NCBI RefSeq assembly: GCF_021390645.1
Contig: NZ_JAJEJT010000004.1
Coordinates: forward strand, 868,001 to 932,000
DNA: 64,000 nt
Reading direction: 5' to 3'
Origin: Paraburkholderia flagellata
GTDB taxonomy: Bacteria; Pseudomonadota; Gammaproteobacteria; Burkholderiales; Burkholderiaceae
Shown here: positions 8,790 through 16,966 of the stretch, piece by piece
Layout of the letters: every line of letters begins with the position of its first letter
Position numbering within the stretch: the first letter of the stretch is position 1
Program-made: the position numbers and the translations under genes
Notes under the pieces: generated by a model
Told to the model about the DNA's origin: nothing
The model's database searches: none
The model's input: the letters and a program-made list of their open reading frames with translations, nothing else

Positions 8790-9926
8790 TCAGGCCAGCG
8801 CCGGCGCGTGCGCTGCCGCGAGCCGGCGCAACGCAACGCCTTCGGCGTCGAACAAATGGCACGCTTGCGGCGGCACGTGTACGCGGATGCGTTCGCCCAC
8901 ACCAACGGGCGAATCGCCCGGCGCTTTGGCGACCAGTGTGCCTGCCGCATGATCCGCGTGCAGATAGCTATGTTCGCCGAGGCGCTCGGCGAGGACCGTT
9001 GCGCACGCAATCGATTGATCGTCGCCGCTCAGCCGCAGATGCTCGGGACGCACGCCCAGCGTGACCGGCTGGCCGCGCTGCAATGCACGGCCGTCCACGC
9101 AGGCAAGCAGCGTCTCGCCGCCCTGGAGCGTGATGCGCACGCCCTCCTCCTCCACCGAGTCGACGGTCGCATCGATGAAGTTCATGCGCGGCGAGCCGAT
9201 GAACCCGGCCACGAAGCGCGACTTCGGATGGTGATACAGATCGAGCGGCGCGCCGCTTTGCGCCACGCTGCCGTGGCGCTCCATGTCGGCGCCCGCGTGC
9301 AACAGCACGATGCGATCGGCGAGCGTCATCGCCTCGACCTGGTCATGCGTGACGTACACGACGCTCGCATCCGTGAAGCGCTGGTGCAGGCGCGCGATCT
9401 CCACACGTGTGTGGCTGCGCAACGCGGCGTCGAGGTTGGAAAGCGGCTCGTCGAACAGGAACACGCCGGGCTCACGCACGATAGCGCGGCCGATGGCAAC
9501 GCGCTGCCGCTGCCCGCCCGATAGCGCCTTGGGATGCCGATCAAGCAGCGCCTCCAGTTGCAGGCTGCGCGCGGCGTCGCGCACGCGGCGCTCGATCTCG
9601 GCTTTCGGCACCTTCGCGATCTTCAGGCCGAACGCGATGTTTTCGAACACCGTCATGTGTGGAAAGAGCGCGTAACTCTGGAACACCATCGCCACGCCAC
9701 GCTCGGCGGCGGGCACGTCCGTCACCACACGCGAACCGATGCGCAGTTCGCCTTCGCTCAATTCCTCCAGGCCCGCGATCATGCGCAGAAGCGTGGACTT
9801 GCCGCAACCGGACGGCCCGAGGAACACGCAAAACTCGTGATGCCCGATGTCGAGATCGACACGCCGGACCACGGGCGGGTGGTCGCCGTAGCGTTTGCCG
9901 ACGCCCGAGAGCTGTATCGTCGCCAT
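8790..9926 (-). CDS. ABC transporter ATP-binding protein, MalK/UgpC type
   Basis: Cytoplasmic ATPase of 378 aa that powers the CUT1 importer. Walker A is GPSGCGKST (residues 37-45). The signature LSGGQRQRVAIGRA and Walker B VFLFDEPLSNLDAALR follow, then the H-loop VTHDQVEAMTLADR. The C-terminal third is the MalK-type regulatory/TOBE region (VTLGVRPEHLRLSG). Unlike most such clusters the ATPase is the first gene of the operon, directly behind the divergent LacI promoter. A 112-base gap precedes the binding-protein gene. Confidence 0.93.
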   Translation of the reverse strand: MATIQLSGVGKRYGDHPPVVRRVDLDIGHHEFCVFLGPSGCGKSTLLRMIAGLEELSEGELRIGSRVVTDVPAAERGVAMVFQSYALFPHMTVFENIAFGLKIAKVPKAEIERRVRDAARSLQLEALLDRHPKALSGGQRQRVAIGRAIVREPGVFLFDEPLSNLDAALRSHTRVEIARLHQRFTDASVVYVTHDQVEAMTLADRIVLLHAGADMERHGSVAQSGAPLDLYHHPKSRFVAGFIGSPRMNFIDATVDSVEEEGVRITLQGGETLLACVDGRALQRGQPVTLGVRPEHLRLSGDDQSIACATVLAERLGEHSYLHADHAAGTLVAKAPGDSPVGVGERIRVHVPPQACHLFDAEGVALRRLAAAHAPALA

Positions 9927-9938
9927 GTTCTCGCCTCG

Positions 9939-9958
9939 AAATTTAAGCGCTTAAATTT
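9939..9958. promoter_or_regulatory. LacI-family operator O1 (perfect palindrome)
   Basis: A 20-bp perfect palindrome made of AAATTTAAGC and its complement GCTTAAATTT, centred on GC. It starts 13 bases ahead of the ATPase start codon. Even-numbered palindromes with a central CpG or GpC are typical LacI/GalR sites, and the divergent gene encodes such a repressor. Confidence 0.7.
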
Positions 9959-9996
9959 TTATGCTGAAAACAGCACGCAGCCCTTGCACGGCGGGC

Positions 9997-10012
9997 ATTT
10001 AACCGCTTAAAT
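9997..10012. promoter_or_regulatory. LacI-family operator O2 (imperfect copy)
   Basis: ATTTAACCGCTTAAAT shares the TTTAA..GCTTAAA core with the 20-bp palindrome at 9939-9958. The centres are about 56 bp apart, roughly five helical turns, which would suit looping by a tetrameric or paired LacI repressor. Confidence 0.6.
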
Positions 10013-10132
10013 TCGAATCCGGCATATTCGCGCATTCGTCGTCTCCGTTGATGTTGTGGGAGAAAAGTAGCAAACCCGGCCGCAGCATTGCAACATTTGA
10101 ATCATCTTCCCTCAATGTGGGAAAGGCCCTAC

Positions 10133-11158
10133 ATGGTCACCTTGTCAGAAGTCGCGCGCCGCGCACGTGTCACCGCGGCGACCGTCTCGAACGTGCTGCG
10201 CAACCGCGAGAAGGTCCGTCCCGAGACGGCCGAGCGCGTGCTGCAGGCCATCGCCGAACTGGGCTACCGGCCCAACCTCAACGCGCGCGCGCTCGCGCAG
10301 GGCCGCTCCTCCACGCTCGCGCTCATGCTCTCGAACATCTCCAACCCGTTCTACCCCGAGTTCGTACTCGCGGCCGAGCGCGCCGCGCGCAAGGCGGGCC
10401 ACTTCCTGATGGTCTGCAACACTGACGACGACGCGCAAATTGGCCGTGCCTACCTGAACCAGATTGCGGGCACCTTCGCGGACGGCGTACTCGTGATGAA
10501 CACCGACATCGCCATGAACGAACTGTGCATTTCGGCCATGCACAACGGCCCCATTCTGCTGGCGATGTGGGAACACCCCGAGAATCCGCCCGTGCTGCCG
10601 TGCGTGGCCGTGGACTTCGCGCGTGCCGGCGCGCTTGCCGCACAGCATCTGCTTGAGTTGGGACACCGAAATATCGCCATGCTGATCGGCGACGGCTGCG
10701 GCGGCTTGCAGGATGCGCGTTCGGAAGGATTCCGAACGGCCTTGCGCGAGGGCGGCGTGGATCCCGAGAGCTTGCTGCAGATGCAGGTGCGCGACTCGAT
10801 CGACTCCGGCTACGCGGCCGGCCACGAATTGCTGGCGCGGCACCCTGGCGTGAGCGCGATCTTCGCGACCAACGACCTGCTCGCGATTGGCGCGATTCAG
10901 GCGCTCGTCAGCATGGGCCGCGCCGTGCCCGACGATGTGTCCGTGATCGGCATCACCGACATTCAGCTCGCCCATCAGATGCGCCCCGCGCTCACCACGG
11001 TCGCGATCCAGACCGACGCGGTGGCGGAACTGTCGATCCGCAGCCTGATCCGGCTGATCGACGAACCGGACCAGCAGCCGCCCATGGTGCTCGGGCCGCC
11101 GCCGGAGCTCGTCACGCGCATGTCCACAGGGCCGCGCAGGCGGCGCGCGCGGGCCTGA
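10133..11158 (+). CDS. LacI-family transcriptional repressor of the GH42/CUT1 sugar operon
   Basis: 341-aa regulator. The N-terminal HTH and hinge are textbook: MVTLSEVARRARVTAATVSNVL then RPETAERVLQAIAELGYRPN. The rest is a periplasmic-binding-protein-like sugar sensor with GHRNIAMLIG, AIFATNDLLAIGAIQAL and DDVSVIGITD segments. ATG 10133 has GGAAAGG upstream and opens directly on the HTH; a Met six codons earlier is possible. It is divergent from the importer operon with two operator-like sites between, so autoregulation and repression of the operon are the simplest reading. Confidence 0.93.
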   Translation: MVTLSEVARRARVTAATVSNVLRNREKVRPETAERVLQAIAELGYRPNLNARALAQGRSSTLALMLSNISNPFYPEFVLAAERAARKAGHFLMVCNTDDDAQIGRAYLNQIAGTFADGVLVMNTDIAMNELCISAMHNGPILLAMWEHPENPPVLPCVAVDFARAGALAAQHLLELGHRNIAMLIGDGCGGLQDARSEGFRTALREGGVDPESLLQMQVRDSIDSGYAAGHELLARHPGVSAIFATNDLLAIGAIQALVSMGRAVPDDVSVIGITDIQLAHQMRPALTTVAIQTDAVAELSIRSLIRLIDEPDQQPPMVLGPPPELVTRMSTGPRRRRARA

Positions 11159-11206
11159 ATGCAGTGTCGCGAAACCGCCACTGCGCCGGGAACTGAGACG
11201 CACGGT

Positions 11207-11278
11207 CAAGCCGCCGCGGGAAAGTGCGCTAAATTCGCGCCACGAAGGGACAAGTCGGCCCGCTCCTGCGGCGGCTTG
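11207..11278. repeat. Nested inverted repeats in the leader of a small gene
   Basis: CAAGCCGCCGC (11207-11217) and GCGGCGGCTTG (11268-11278) are perfect 11-bp arms 50 bases apart. Between them GTGCGC and GCGCCAC can pair with one bulge. The whole could fold as a long hairpin RNA or be the end signal of the LacI gene. I do not recognise it as a known riboswitch. Confidence 0.4.
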
Positions 11279-11423
11279 CCCCTCTGATGGTCCGGATTCT
11301 TGCGTTCTGCATGGCTAGGCCTGCCGGGGGGAGAGGCAAGCCGTGCGCGGCATTTCATATGCCAGGAACGCCACGATCCAGGCCGTGCAGCCACAAAGGC
11401 GACCTGAGAGAACCAAGAACAAC

Positions 11424-11705
11424 ATGAGCACCCTGGCCAAACACGTGCCTCCGAACATCACGGGGCGACTACCCGCCGCGCTGGCCGACACGCAGCTCGA
11501 CCACGTCGAGCGCATGGTCCAGTACTACAGCCACCACGGTGACGCCGCTGTGAGCGGCTTCGACTACGCCTACTGGCGCAAGCGCCTGCGAGCCGTAGCC
11601 GAAACCTACGATCTGGTCGCGACCCAGCGCAAGCGCATCGTCGGCTTGCTCGACCGGCTCGAACGCGACGCCCTCCTCAGTCTGCCGCCGCACGAGCGGG
11701 CCTGA
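11424..11705 (+). CDS. Small conserved-looking protein of unknown function
   Basis: 93 aa from ATG 11424 (GAGAG about 12 bases upstream, weak); the frame is open from 11343 but the shorter start fits better. I do not recognise the family. The protein is mostly charged helix with no signal peptide or membrane segment. It contains a Tyr/His-rich centre (MVQYYSHHGDAAVSGFDYAYWRKRL) and a basic heptad-like tail (YDLVATQRKRIVGLLDRLERD). It lies alone between the LacI gene and an oxidase gene, all on the plus strand. It is probably a cytoplasmic protein, and the tail may mediate dimerisation; both are inferences. Confidence 0.6.
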   Translation: MSTLAKHVPPNITGRLPAALADTQLDHVERMVQYYSHHGDAAVSGFDYAYWRKRLRAVAETYDLVATQRKRIVGLLDRLERDALLSLPPHERA

Positions 11706-11839
11706 TCCGGCGGCCGCCCGGCCTCGCTCGACAGGCGCGGGCGAAGCGCCGACAATGAATGCCCTTCACGGCGCGCCCGGTCCCCATGTGGGGGCCGGGC
11801 GCGCAAACGTTCGCGCGCCGCCGCGCGCACGGGGCATAC

Positions 11840-12997
11840 ATGCAGGACACACACGCAAGCAATCGACATTTCGACACGATCATCGTCGGCGCCGGCTCGA
11901 TGGGCATGGCGGCCGGCTATTATCTGAGCCGGCTCGGCAACAAGGTGCTGCTGCTCGACGCCGGCGATCCGCCTCACGATCAGGGTGCGCATCACGGCGG
12001 CACGCGCCTCATTCGCCACGCCTATGGCGAAGGCGCCGCCTACGTGCCGCTCGCGCTGCGCGCCCAGCAGCTTTGGGAAGACCTCGAGCAACAAACGCAA
12101 ACGGCCCTTTTCGTGCGCACGGGCGTCGTCAATATCGGCTCGCCCGGCGACGCGTTTCTGCGCGAGGTGCAGGCGAGCGCCGCCAGCCACGGCATTGCGC
12201 TGGAAACGCTCGACGCAGCCGCTGCCAGCACGCGCTGGCCCGCATGGCGCCTCAAGCCGGAGCAAATCGCGAACTTCGAACCCGGCGCTGGCGTGCTCTA
12301 TTGCGAGCGCGCGATCAGCGCTTACCGCCAACTCGCGACCGCACTCGGCGCAACGCTCGCCACGAATACGCGAGTCACGCGCGTCGAGTGCCATGGGCGG
12401 GAGAGCGTCAACGTCTGGAGCGACAAGCACGAAAAGTTCACCGCGCGCGACCTGATCGTGTGCGCCGGCAGATCGACTCGTGACCTGCTCGCACCGCTGG
12501 GCATCGACGTTCCGGTCACGCGCGTGCGCAAGAGCTTCGCGTGGTTCGAATGCGAGCCCGGCCTCTTTGCGCCGGAGCGTTTTCCCGGCTTTTTCGTTGC
12601 CTCGGAAGTCGGGGGCTATTACGGCTTCCCCGATCTCGACGGCAGCGGCCTGAAACTGGGCCGCCACGATGCCGGCGAACCCATCGCGGCGGACGCACCG
12701 CTCGCGCCATTCGGCGCCGAGCCGACCGATCTCGGCGATCTGCAGGCCTTCCTCGAACGCTATTTACCTGACGCGGGCAAGCTGCGCGTGGGTCGCGCAT
12801 GCGAATACGACATGACGCCGGACGAGCATTTCATCATCGACCGGGTGCCCACCTGCCCGAACGTGCACGTCGCAACGGGCTTTTCGGGGCACGGTTTCAA
12901 GTTCGCCAGCGCGATTGGCGAGGCGCTGGCCGAGCGGATCACGCAGGGCGAAAGCCGCATCGACCTTGCGATGTTCGCGCGCAAGCGCTTTGCATGA
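11840..12997 (+). CDS. solA: FAD-dependent amine oxidase, N-methyl-L-tryptophan oxidase / sarcosine oxidase type
   Basis: Monomeric flavoenzyme of 385 aa that oxidises an N-methyl amino acid, giving the amino acid, formaldehyde and peroxide (family knowledge). The Rossmann motif is IIVGAGSMG (G17-G22). The substrate-side motif HHGGTRLIRHAYGEG follows. Cys321 in ACEYDMTPDEHFIID is at the place of the Cys that binds FAD covalently in MTOX and MSOX. The end GFSGHGFKFASAIGEALAE is also typical. The start at 11840 is preceded by no strong site; longer frames add a non-family Arg-rich leader. Substrate choice among N-methyl amino acids cannot be fixed from sequence. Confidence 0.85.
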   Translation: MQDTHASNRHFDTIIVGAGSMGMAAGYYLSRLGNKVLLLDAGDPPHDQGAHHGGTRLIRHAYGEGAAYVPLALRAQQLWEDLEQQTQTALFVRTGVVNIGSPGDAFLREVQASAASHGIALETLDAAAASTRWPAWRLKPEQIANFEPGAGVLYCERAISAYRQLATALGATLATNTRVTRVECHGRESVNVWSDKHEKFTARDLIVCAGRSTRDLLAPLGIDVPVTRVRKSFAWFECEPGLFAPERFPGFFVASEVGGYYGFPDLDGSGLKLGRHDAGEPIAADAPLAPFGAEPTDLGDLQAFLERYLPDAGKLRVGRACEYDMTPDEHFIIDRVPTCPNVHVATGFSGHGFKFASAIGEALAERITQGESRIDLAMFARKRFA

Positions 12998-13012
12998 TGA
13001 GGCGGGATACGC

Positions 13013-14083
13013 CTAGTTCGCGGGAATCGTCACGACCGGCGCCTTGCTGCTCGTATCGGCTTCCGCGAGCGCCATGAGATTTTGCAGGACCGTGAACGCG
13101 TATTTCGAATCGAAATCGGCGCGTTCGACCCAATACGCCGTGCCCTCGTAGTCGATCGCAACATAGGCGTCGGCGGGGGCCTTCGGCCCCTGGTGCACGA
13201 TGATGATCGGACGCGTTTCGCCCCCAATCAGCCCGACGGTCGGTTTCGTCGCGCCGCTTTGCACCTGGGCGTCCGGCACCTGGACCTGCGCGCCGATATT
13301 CGTGAGGATGCCGAGCACCGAGCGCGTCACCATCGGAATGCGATTGCCGCCCTGCGCCGAGGGTCCATAGACGATCTCGTAAGTGCGCGTGTCCGCCGCG
13401 AGATGGAGCAGTTCGCGCACGCGCGCAAGGTCAGCCGAAACCCGCGGCGACTGCGCGCTGTTCGTCGCGCCGAGCGCGAGATACACACGGCTCTTGCCGT
13501 TCTCGCTGCGCGACTCGACGTTCAGCTCGCCAGCCAGTTGCAGGCGCCGCAGCGTCTGCAGCAGCTGGAAGAATCCGGCCGAGCCCGCGCTGTCCTCTCC
13601 GCCGAGTGCGCTGCCGTTCTGCAGGCCGCCGATCGATTGCGCGCTGATACGCAACAGCAGATCGACCGGCATGCCGCCTTCGGCGAGCGGCATGATCAGC
13701 TCCGGCGCGAGCGGCCGGATGTAGGCGGAGGCGAACGCTTCGCCCGTGGTCGGCGAGAACGTGAAGGTCGGGCGATTCGACCAGGAGACGCTGCCGGTCG
13801 CCAGCGCATAGTTCGGCTCCGAGCCCGAGCCGATATTGCCGGTCGCGCCCGCCGTCGAATCGAATTGATACGCCGCGATGATCGAACTCACCGTGAGGAA
13901 CGCGGGCGCATCGCCGTAACGCAACCCGACGACCGCTGCGAGTATTTCGCGCTTTTTTGCATCGCCGAGTGCCCGTGCGTAGTCAACCTGATCGGCGCGC
14001 AAGCGCGTCGGGCCGAGATGCACACACGCCGTGCCCAGCAAGGCCGAGCACGAAACCGCCAGAATCGTCGCTTTTGAAATCAT
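13013..14083 (-). CDS. Uncharacterised lipoprotein
   Basis: 356 aa. MISKATILAVSCSALLGTAC is a lipoprotein signal (the -3 Gly is slightly unusual), with the Cys followed by VHLGPTRLRAD. I do not recognise the family. The mature protein is rich in Gly, Ser and Ala near residues 50-130 and later has alternating segments such as TRTYEIVYGPSAQGGNR and RPIIIVHQG. It ends with a Thr/Ile-rich tail. There are no membrane segments beyond the signal. It is convergent with the oxidase gene, and 113 bases downstream of the ECF42 sigma factor on the same strand, so it may be co-transcribed; that is only positional. The ATG 20 codons into the longer open frame is chosen because it begins the signal peptide. 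Confidence 0.6.
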   Translation of the reverse strand: MISKATILAVSCSALLGTACVHLGPTRLRADQVDYARALGDAKKREILAAVVGLRYGDAPAFLTVSSIIAAYQFDSTAGATGNIGSGSEPNYALATGSVSWSNRPTFTFSPTTGEAFASAYIRPLAPELIMPLAEGGMPVDLLLRISAQSIGGLQNGSALGGEDSAGSAGFFQLLQTLRRLQLAGELNVESRSENGKSRVYLALGATNSAQSPRVSADLARVRELLHLAADTRTYEIVYGPSAQGGNRIPMVTRSVLGILTNIGAQVQVPDAQVQSGATKPTVGLIGGETRPIIIVHQGPKAPADAYVAIDYEGTAYWVERADFDSKYAFTVLQNLMALAEADTSSKAPVVTIPAN

Positions 14084-14196
14084 CGGAAGCCTGCGCGGCT
14101 GGCCGCGCAAAGGGAGTGGGTCCGGGCGCACAGGTAGCAAGCGTTGTGCCCCATTATTTCAGAAGCGCAAGCGTGACCCTTCTAGCGATGATTCCC

Positions 14197-15501
14197 TCAG
14201 GTACGCGGCGCGCACGCCTGCGCCCTTGCCAGCAGCACTTCGCGGTCGCGGGCGTTTTGCGTGAGCGAGGCCGCACGCTCGAATTGCTCGCGCGCTTCGG
14301 CATGGCGCGCGAGCTTTTCGAGCAGGTCGCCGCGTGTGGCCGGCAGCCACGGATAGTGGCGCAGGGCGGGCTCTTCGCGCAGCGCATCGACGAGGTCGAG
14401 CGCCGCCTGTGGCCCTTGCGCCATGCCCACCGCCACGGCGCGATTGAGTCGCACAACGGGCGACGCGTCGAGTTTCAGCAGCGCGTCGTAAATTGAAACG
14501 ATCTGCGCCCAGTCGGTTGCCGCCGCACTCGGCGCGCGTGCATGGCACGCCGCAAGCGCGGCCTGCAGCGCATACGGGCCCGGCGCACCCGCGCAAGCCG
14601 CGCCGCGCGCGATCGCGGCCAGCCCGCGCCGGATCAAAAGCGCGTCCCATCGGCCGCGGTCCTGATCGGCGAGCAGCACGGCGCGCCCTGCGCGGTCCAC
14701 GCGCGCGCTCAGGCGCGAAGCCTGCAGTTCCATCAACGCAACCAGGCCGTGCGCCTCGCCCTCTAGCGGAACCAGTTCCGCGAGCATGCGGCCAAGCCGC
14801 AGCGCTTCTTCACACAGTGCGGGCCGTGTCCAGTCCGGGCCCGCCGTGGCCGCGTAGCCTTCGTTGAAGATCAGGTAAATCACTTCGAACACCGAAGCAA
14901 GCCGCGGCTCGAGGTCGGCGAGACGCGGCACTTCGAACGGGACTTTCGCCTCCGCGAGCGTGCGCTTGGCCCGCACGATGCGCTGTGCGACGGTCGCCTC
15001 GGGCACGAGAAACGCACGCGCGATCTCGGCCGTGGTGAGCCCGCCGAGCAAGCGCAACGTGAGCGCGGCGCGCCCCTCCTTCGGCAGCACGGGATGGCAC
15101 GCAACGAAAACGAGCCGCAGCAGGTCGTCACCAATTTCGTCCTCGCGCGCGGCGTCGAGCGCCTCGACGAAGTCGGGCGCGAAGTGCGCTTCCAGTGCTT
15201 CGAGATCCGCGCCCATCGCCTCGTGCGCGCGGGCATGCGAAGCCGCGCGACGCAGCCGGTCGAGCGCGCGATGTTTCGCGGCGGTCATGAGCCACGCTCC
15301 GGGGTTCTCGGGAATGCCGCTCGCGGGCCAGCTTTCCAGCGCGGCAACGAACGCGTCCTGCGCGATTTCCTCGGCCACGCCCACGTCGCGCACGATGCGC
15401 GCGGCGTGGGCGATCACCTTCGCCGACTCGATGCGCCACACTGCCTCGACCGCGCGGCGCGTTGCGGCAAATGCGTCCCGCTTGTCGCTCTGGCCGGTCA
15501 C
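14197..15501 (-). CDS. ECF sigma factor, ECF42 type with C-terminal DUF6596/TPR extension
   Basis: 434 aa. The N-terminal ~170 residues are an ECF sigma factor: region 2 (AEEIAQDAFVAALESWP, NPGAWLMTAAKHRALDRLRR) and region 4 (LTLRLLGGLTTAEIARAFLVPEATVAQRIVRAKRTL). The rest is the long helical extension of this group (FEVIYLIFNEGYAATAGPDWTRPALCEEALRLGRML, then TPR-like helices near the C-terminus). No anti-sigma factor is nearby; in ECF42 the extension is thought to do the control. The start is GTG 15501, which overlaps the VOC gene stop as GTGA, so translation is probably coupled. It is the last gene of the DGPF operon. Confidence 0.9.
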   Translation of the reverse strand: MTGQSDKRDAFAATRRAVEAVWRIESAKVIAHAARIVRDVGVAEEIAQDAFVAALESWPASGIPENPGAWLMTAAKHRALDRLRRAASHARAHEAMGADLEALEAHFAPDFVEALDAAREDEIGDDLLRLVFVACHPVLPKEGRAALTLRLLGGLTTAEIARAFLVPEATVAQRIVRAKRTLAEAKVPFEVPRLADLEPRLASVFEVIYLIFNEGYAATAGPDWTRPALCEEALRLGRMLAELVPLEGEAHGLVALMELQASRLSARVDRAGRAVLLADQDRGRWDALLIRRGLAAIARGAACAGAPGPYALQAALAACHARAPSAAATDWAQIVSIYDALLKLDASPVVRLNRAVAVGMAQGPQAALDLVDALREEPALRHYPWLPATRGDLLEKLARHAEAREQFERAASLTQNARDREVLLARAQACAPRT

Positions 15502-15920
15502 GAACCGTGCGCGCCCTTTTCGATCGCCGCCGGCGACATGTACATCAGTTCCCAGATGTGGCCGTCGGGGTCTTCGAAGCTGCGCCCATACATATCGGTG
15601 CCGCATTCCATCGGCGGACGCTTCGAGGTGCCGCCCGCCGCGAGCGCCTTTTCCACGAGCGTGTCCACTTCCTCACGAGACACGCACGAGAGGCACGTCA
15701 GCACCTCGGTGCTTTCGCGGGCGTCGACGAGCGCCTTGTCGGTGAAAGTGCGCATGAAGCCGTTGGTGAGCAGCATGGCGTAGATGTTCTCGCCGATCAC
15801 CATGCAGGCGGCCTGCTCGTTGGTGAATTTTGGGTCGAACGTGAAACCGAGCTGGCCGAAGAAGTCCATCGAGCGCTTGAGATCGCGCACGCCCAGATTG
15901 ACGAAGATGTGCTTATGCAT
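15498..15920 (-). CDS. VOC-family (glyoxalase/bleomycin-resistance fold) protein
   Basis: 140 aa with the paired beta-alpha-beta-beta-beta units of the vicinal oxygen chelate fold. It starts HIFVNLGVRDLKRSMDFFGQLGF and ends DMYGRSFEDPDGHIWELMYM, where His and Glu are candidate metal ligands. The subfamily is the YaeR/PhnB-like group often found with ECF42 genes; no reaction can be assigned. The start at 15920 has AGAGGA upstream, in a leader (TTGAGAGGACA) nearly the same as that of the first DGPF gene. Confidence 0.85.
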   Translation of the reverse strand: MHKHIFVNLGVRDLKRSMDFFGQLGFTFDPKFTNEQAACMVIGENIYAMLLTNGFMRTFTDKALVDARESTEVLTCLSCVSREEVDTLVEKALAAGGTSKRPPMECGTDMYGRSFEDPDGHIWELMYMSPAAIEKGAHGS

Positions 15921-15952
15921 TTTTGTGTCCTCTCAATGATCGATGAAAATAA

Positions 15953-16372
15953 TCAGGATGACTTAAGTTGTTCCTGAAGCTGGCGAAAACTCTCGACGCC
16001 CTCGCACTGCGGAAGTTCGTCGAGTTCGTAGAGCTGCCGCACTTCGACTTCGCATTCGGCGCGGCCGAAGGGAGACGGGAAGCGGCGCGCCCATTCGAGC
16101 GCTTCGTCGCGCGAGCGCACCTGGATCAGCGTATAGCCGGCGATCAGCTCCTTCGTTTCGGCGAACGGACCATCGACGATCGTAGGCTTGCCGTTGGTGT
16201 AGTGCACGCGAAAACCACGTGAACTCGGCTGCAGGCCCGAGGCATCGAGCAGCACGCCCGCCTTCGCCAGTTCGTCGTGATAGCGGGCCATCTCGGCGAA
16301 TATTTCCACGTCGTCGGGCGGCTCACCCGCTTCCGTCAACGCGTTGGCGCGCACCATGATCATGAATCGCAT
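15953..16372 (-). CDS. DGPF/YCII-domain protein 1
   Basis: 139 aa, YCII-related fold (ferredoxin-like, possible small enzyme or binder). The family motif DGPF is at residues 67-70 in TIVDGPFAETKELIAGY, and the protein ends with the usual aromatic/acidic segment (EWARRFPSPFGRAECEVEVRQLYELDEL). The ATG at 16372 has AGGAGA at the right distance; a longer frame adds 14 residues with no support. DGPF proteins define the ECF42 neighbourhood. Their job is not established. Confidence 0.88.
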   Translation of the reverse strand: MRFMIMVRANALTEAGEPPDDVEIFAEMARYHDELAKAGVLLDASGLQPSSRGFRVHYTNGKPTIVDGPFAETKELIAGYTLIQVRSRDEALEWARRFPSPFGRAECEVEVRQLYELDELPQCEGVESFRQLQEQLKSS

Positions 16373-16517
16373 TGTCTTCTCCTGAATGTGACGTTCGGGA
16401 ATGTTCGAAGGCACCCGCTGGTGCGCTCATGAACACGACGCGCGGGGCGCACGAAAATCGACAAAGGACAGCGAAATTTTTTACGTGCCTGGGGAAACCA
16501 CCTGGAAAGACGCCGCT

Positions 16518-16871
16518 TCAGCGGAAGCACGGCCCGGTTTCACGCACGTCGACGCTCGCCCATTGCGCCGCGGGACAGCGCCGCGCGATGGCGAGCGCCT
16601 CGTCGCGCGTTGCACAATCGACCAGGAAAAAGCCGCCAATCATCTCCTTCGCTTCGGCAAACGGGCCGTCGATGATGCTCGCGCGGCCTTCGCGCACCTG
16701 CACGCGCGCGCCGTTCGTGTCGGAGGTAAGCGCGTGCGCGTCGATCAGCTTGCCCTCGGCGGCGAGTTGATCCGCGAACTCGACCATGCGCGCGTACAGC
16801 GCCTCGCCTTCGGATTGCGCGCGCGTCTCGCGCTGGCCACGCGGTTCGGCGATGAGCAGCATGAATGGCAT
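16518..16871 (-). CDS. DGPF/YCII-domain protein 2
   Basis: 117 aa. It is the first gene of the ECF42 operon, with AGAGGA eight bases before ATG 16871. DGPF is at residues 68-71 (SIIDGPFAEAKEMIGGFF). It is a paralogue of the next protein but shorter and more basic. The 145-base gap to the second DGPF gene could hold another promoter. The same sigma factor downstream probably drives the operon, a circuit proposed for ECF42 generally. Confidence 0.87.
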   Translation of the reverse strand: MPFMLLIAEPRGQRETRAQSEGEALYARMVEFADQLAAEGKLIDAHALTSDTNGARVQVREGRASIIDGPFAEAKEMIGGFFLVDCATRDEALAIARRCPAAQWASVDVRETGPCFR

Positions 16872-16966
16872 GAGGTTGTCCTCTCAGTGAAGCCTGCGAT
16901 CCTGAAAGGCAAGAGTCTATGCCAGAAAAACCGGCTAGCGTCTGAGCTGGGCGCGCGTGCAGGCGC

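Noticed and set aside
11161..11184. GCAGTG / CACTGC repeat after the LacI gene as a terminator
   Set aside because: The stem is only 6 bp with a 12-base loop and no T tract follows. Too weak to call.
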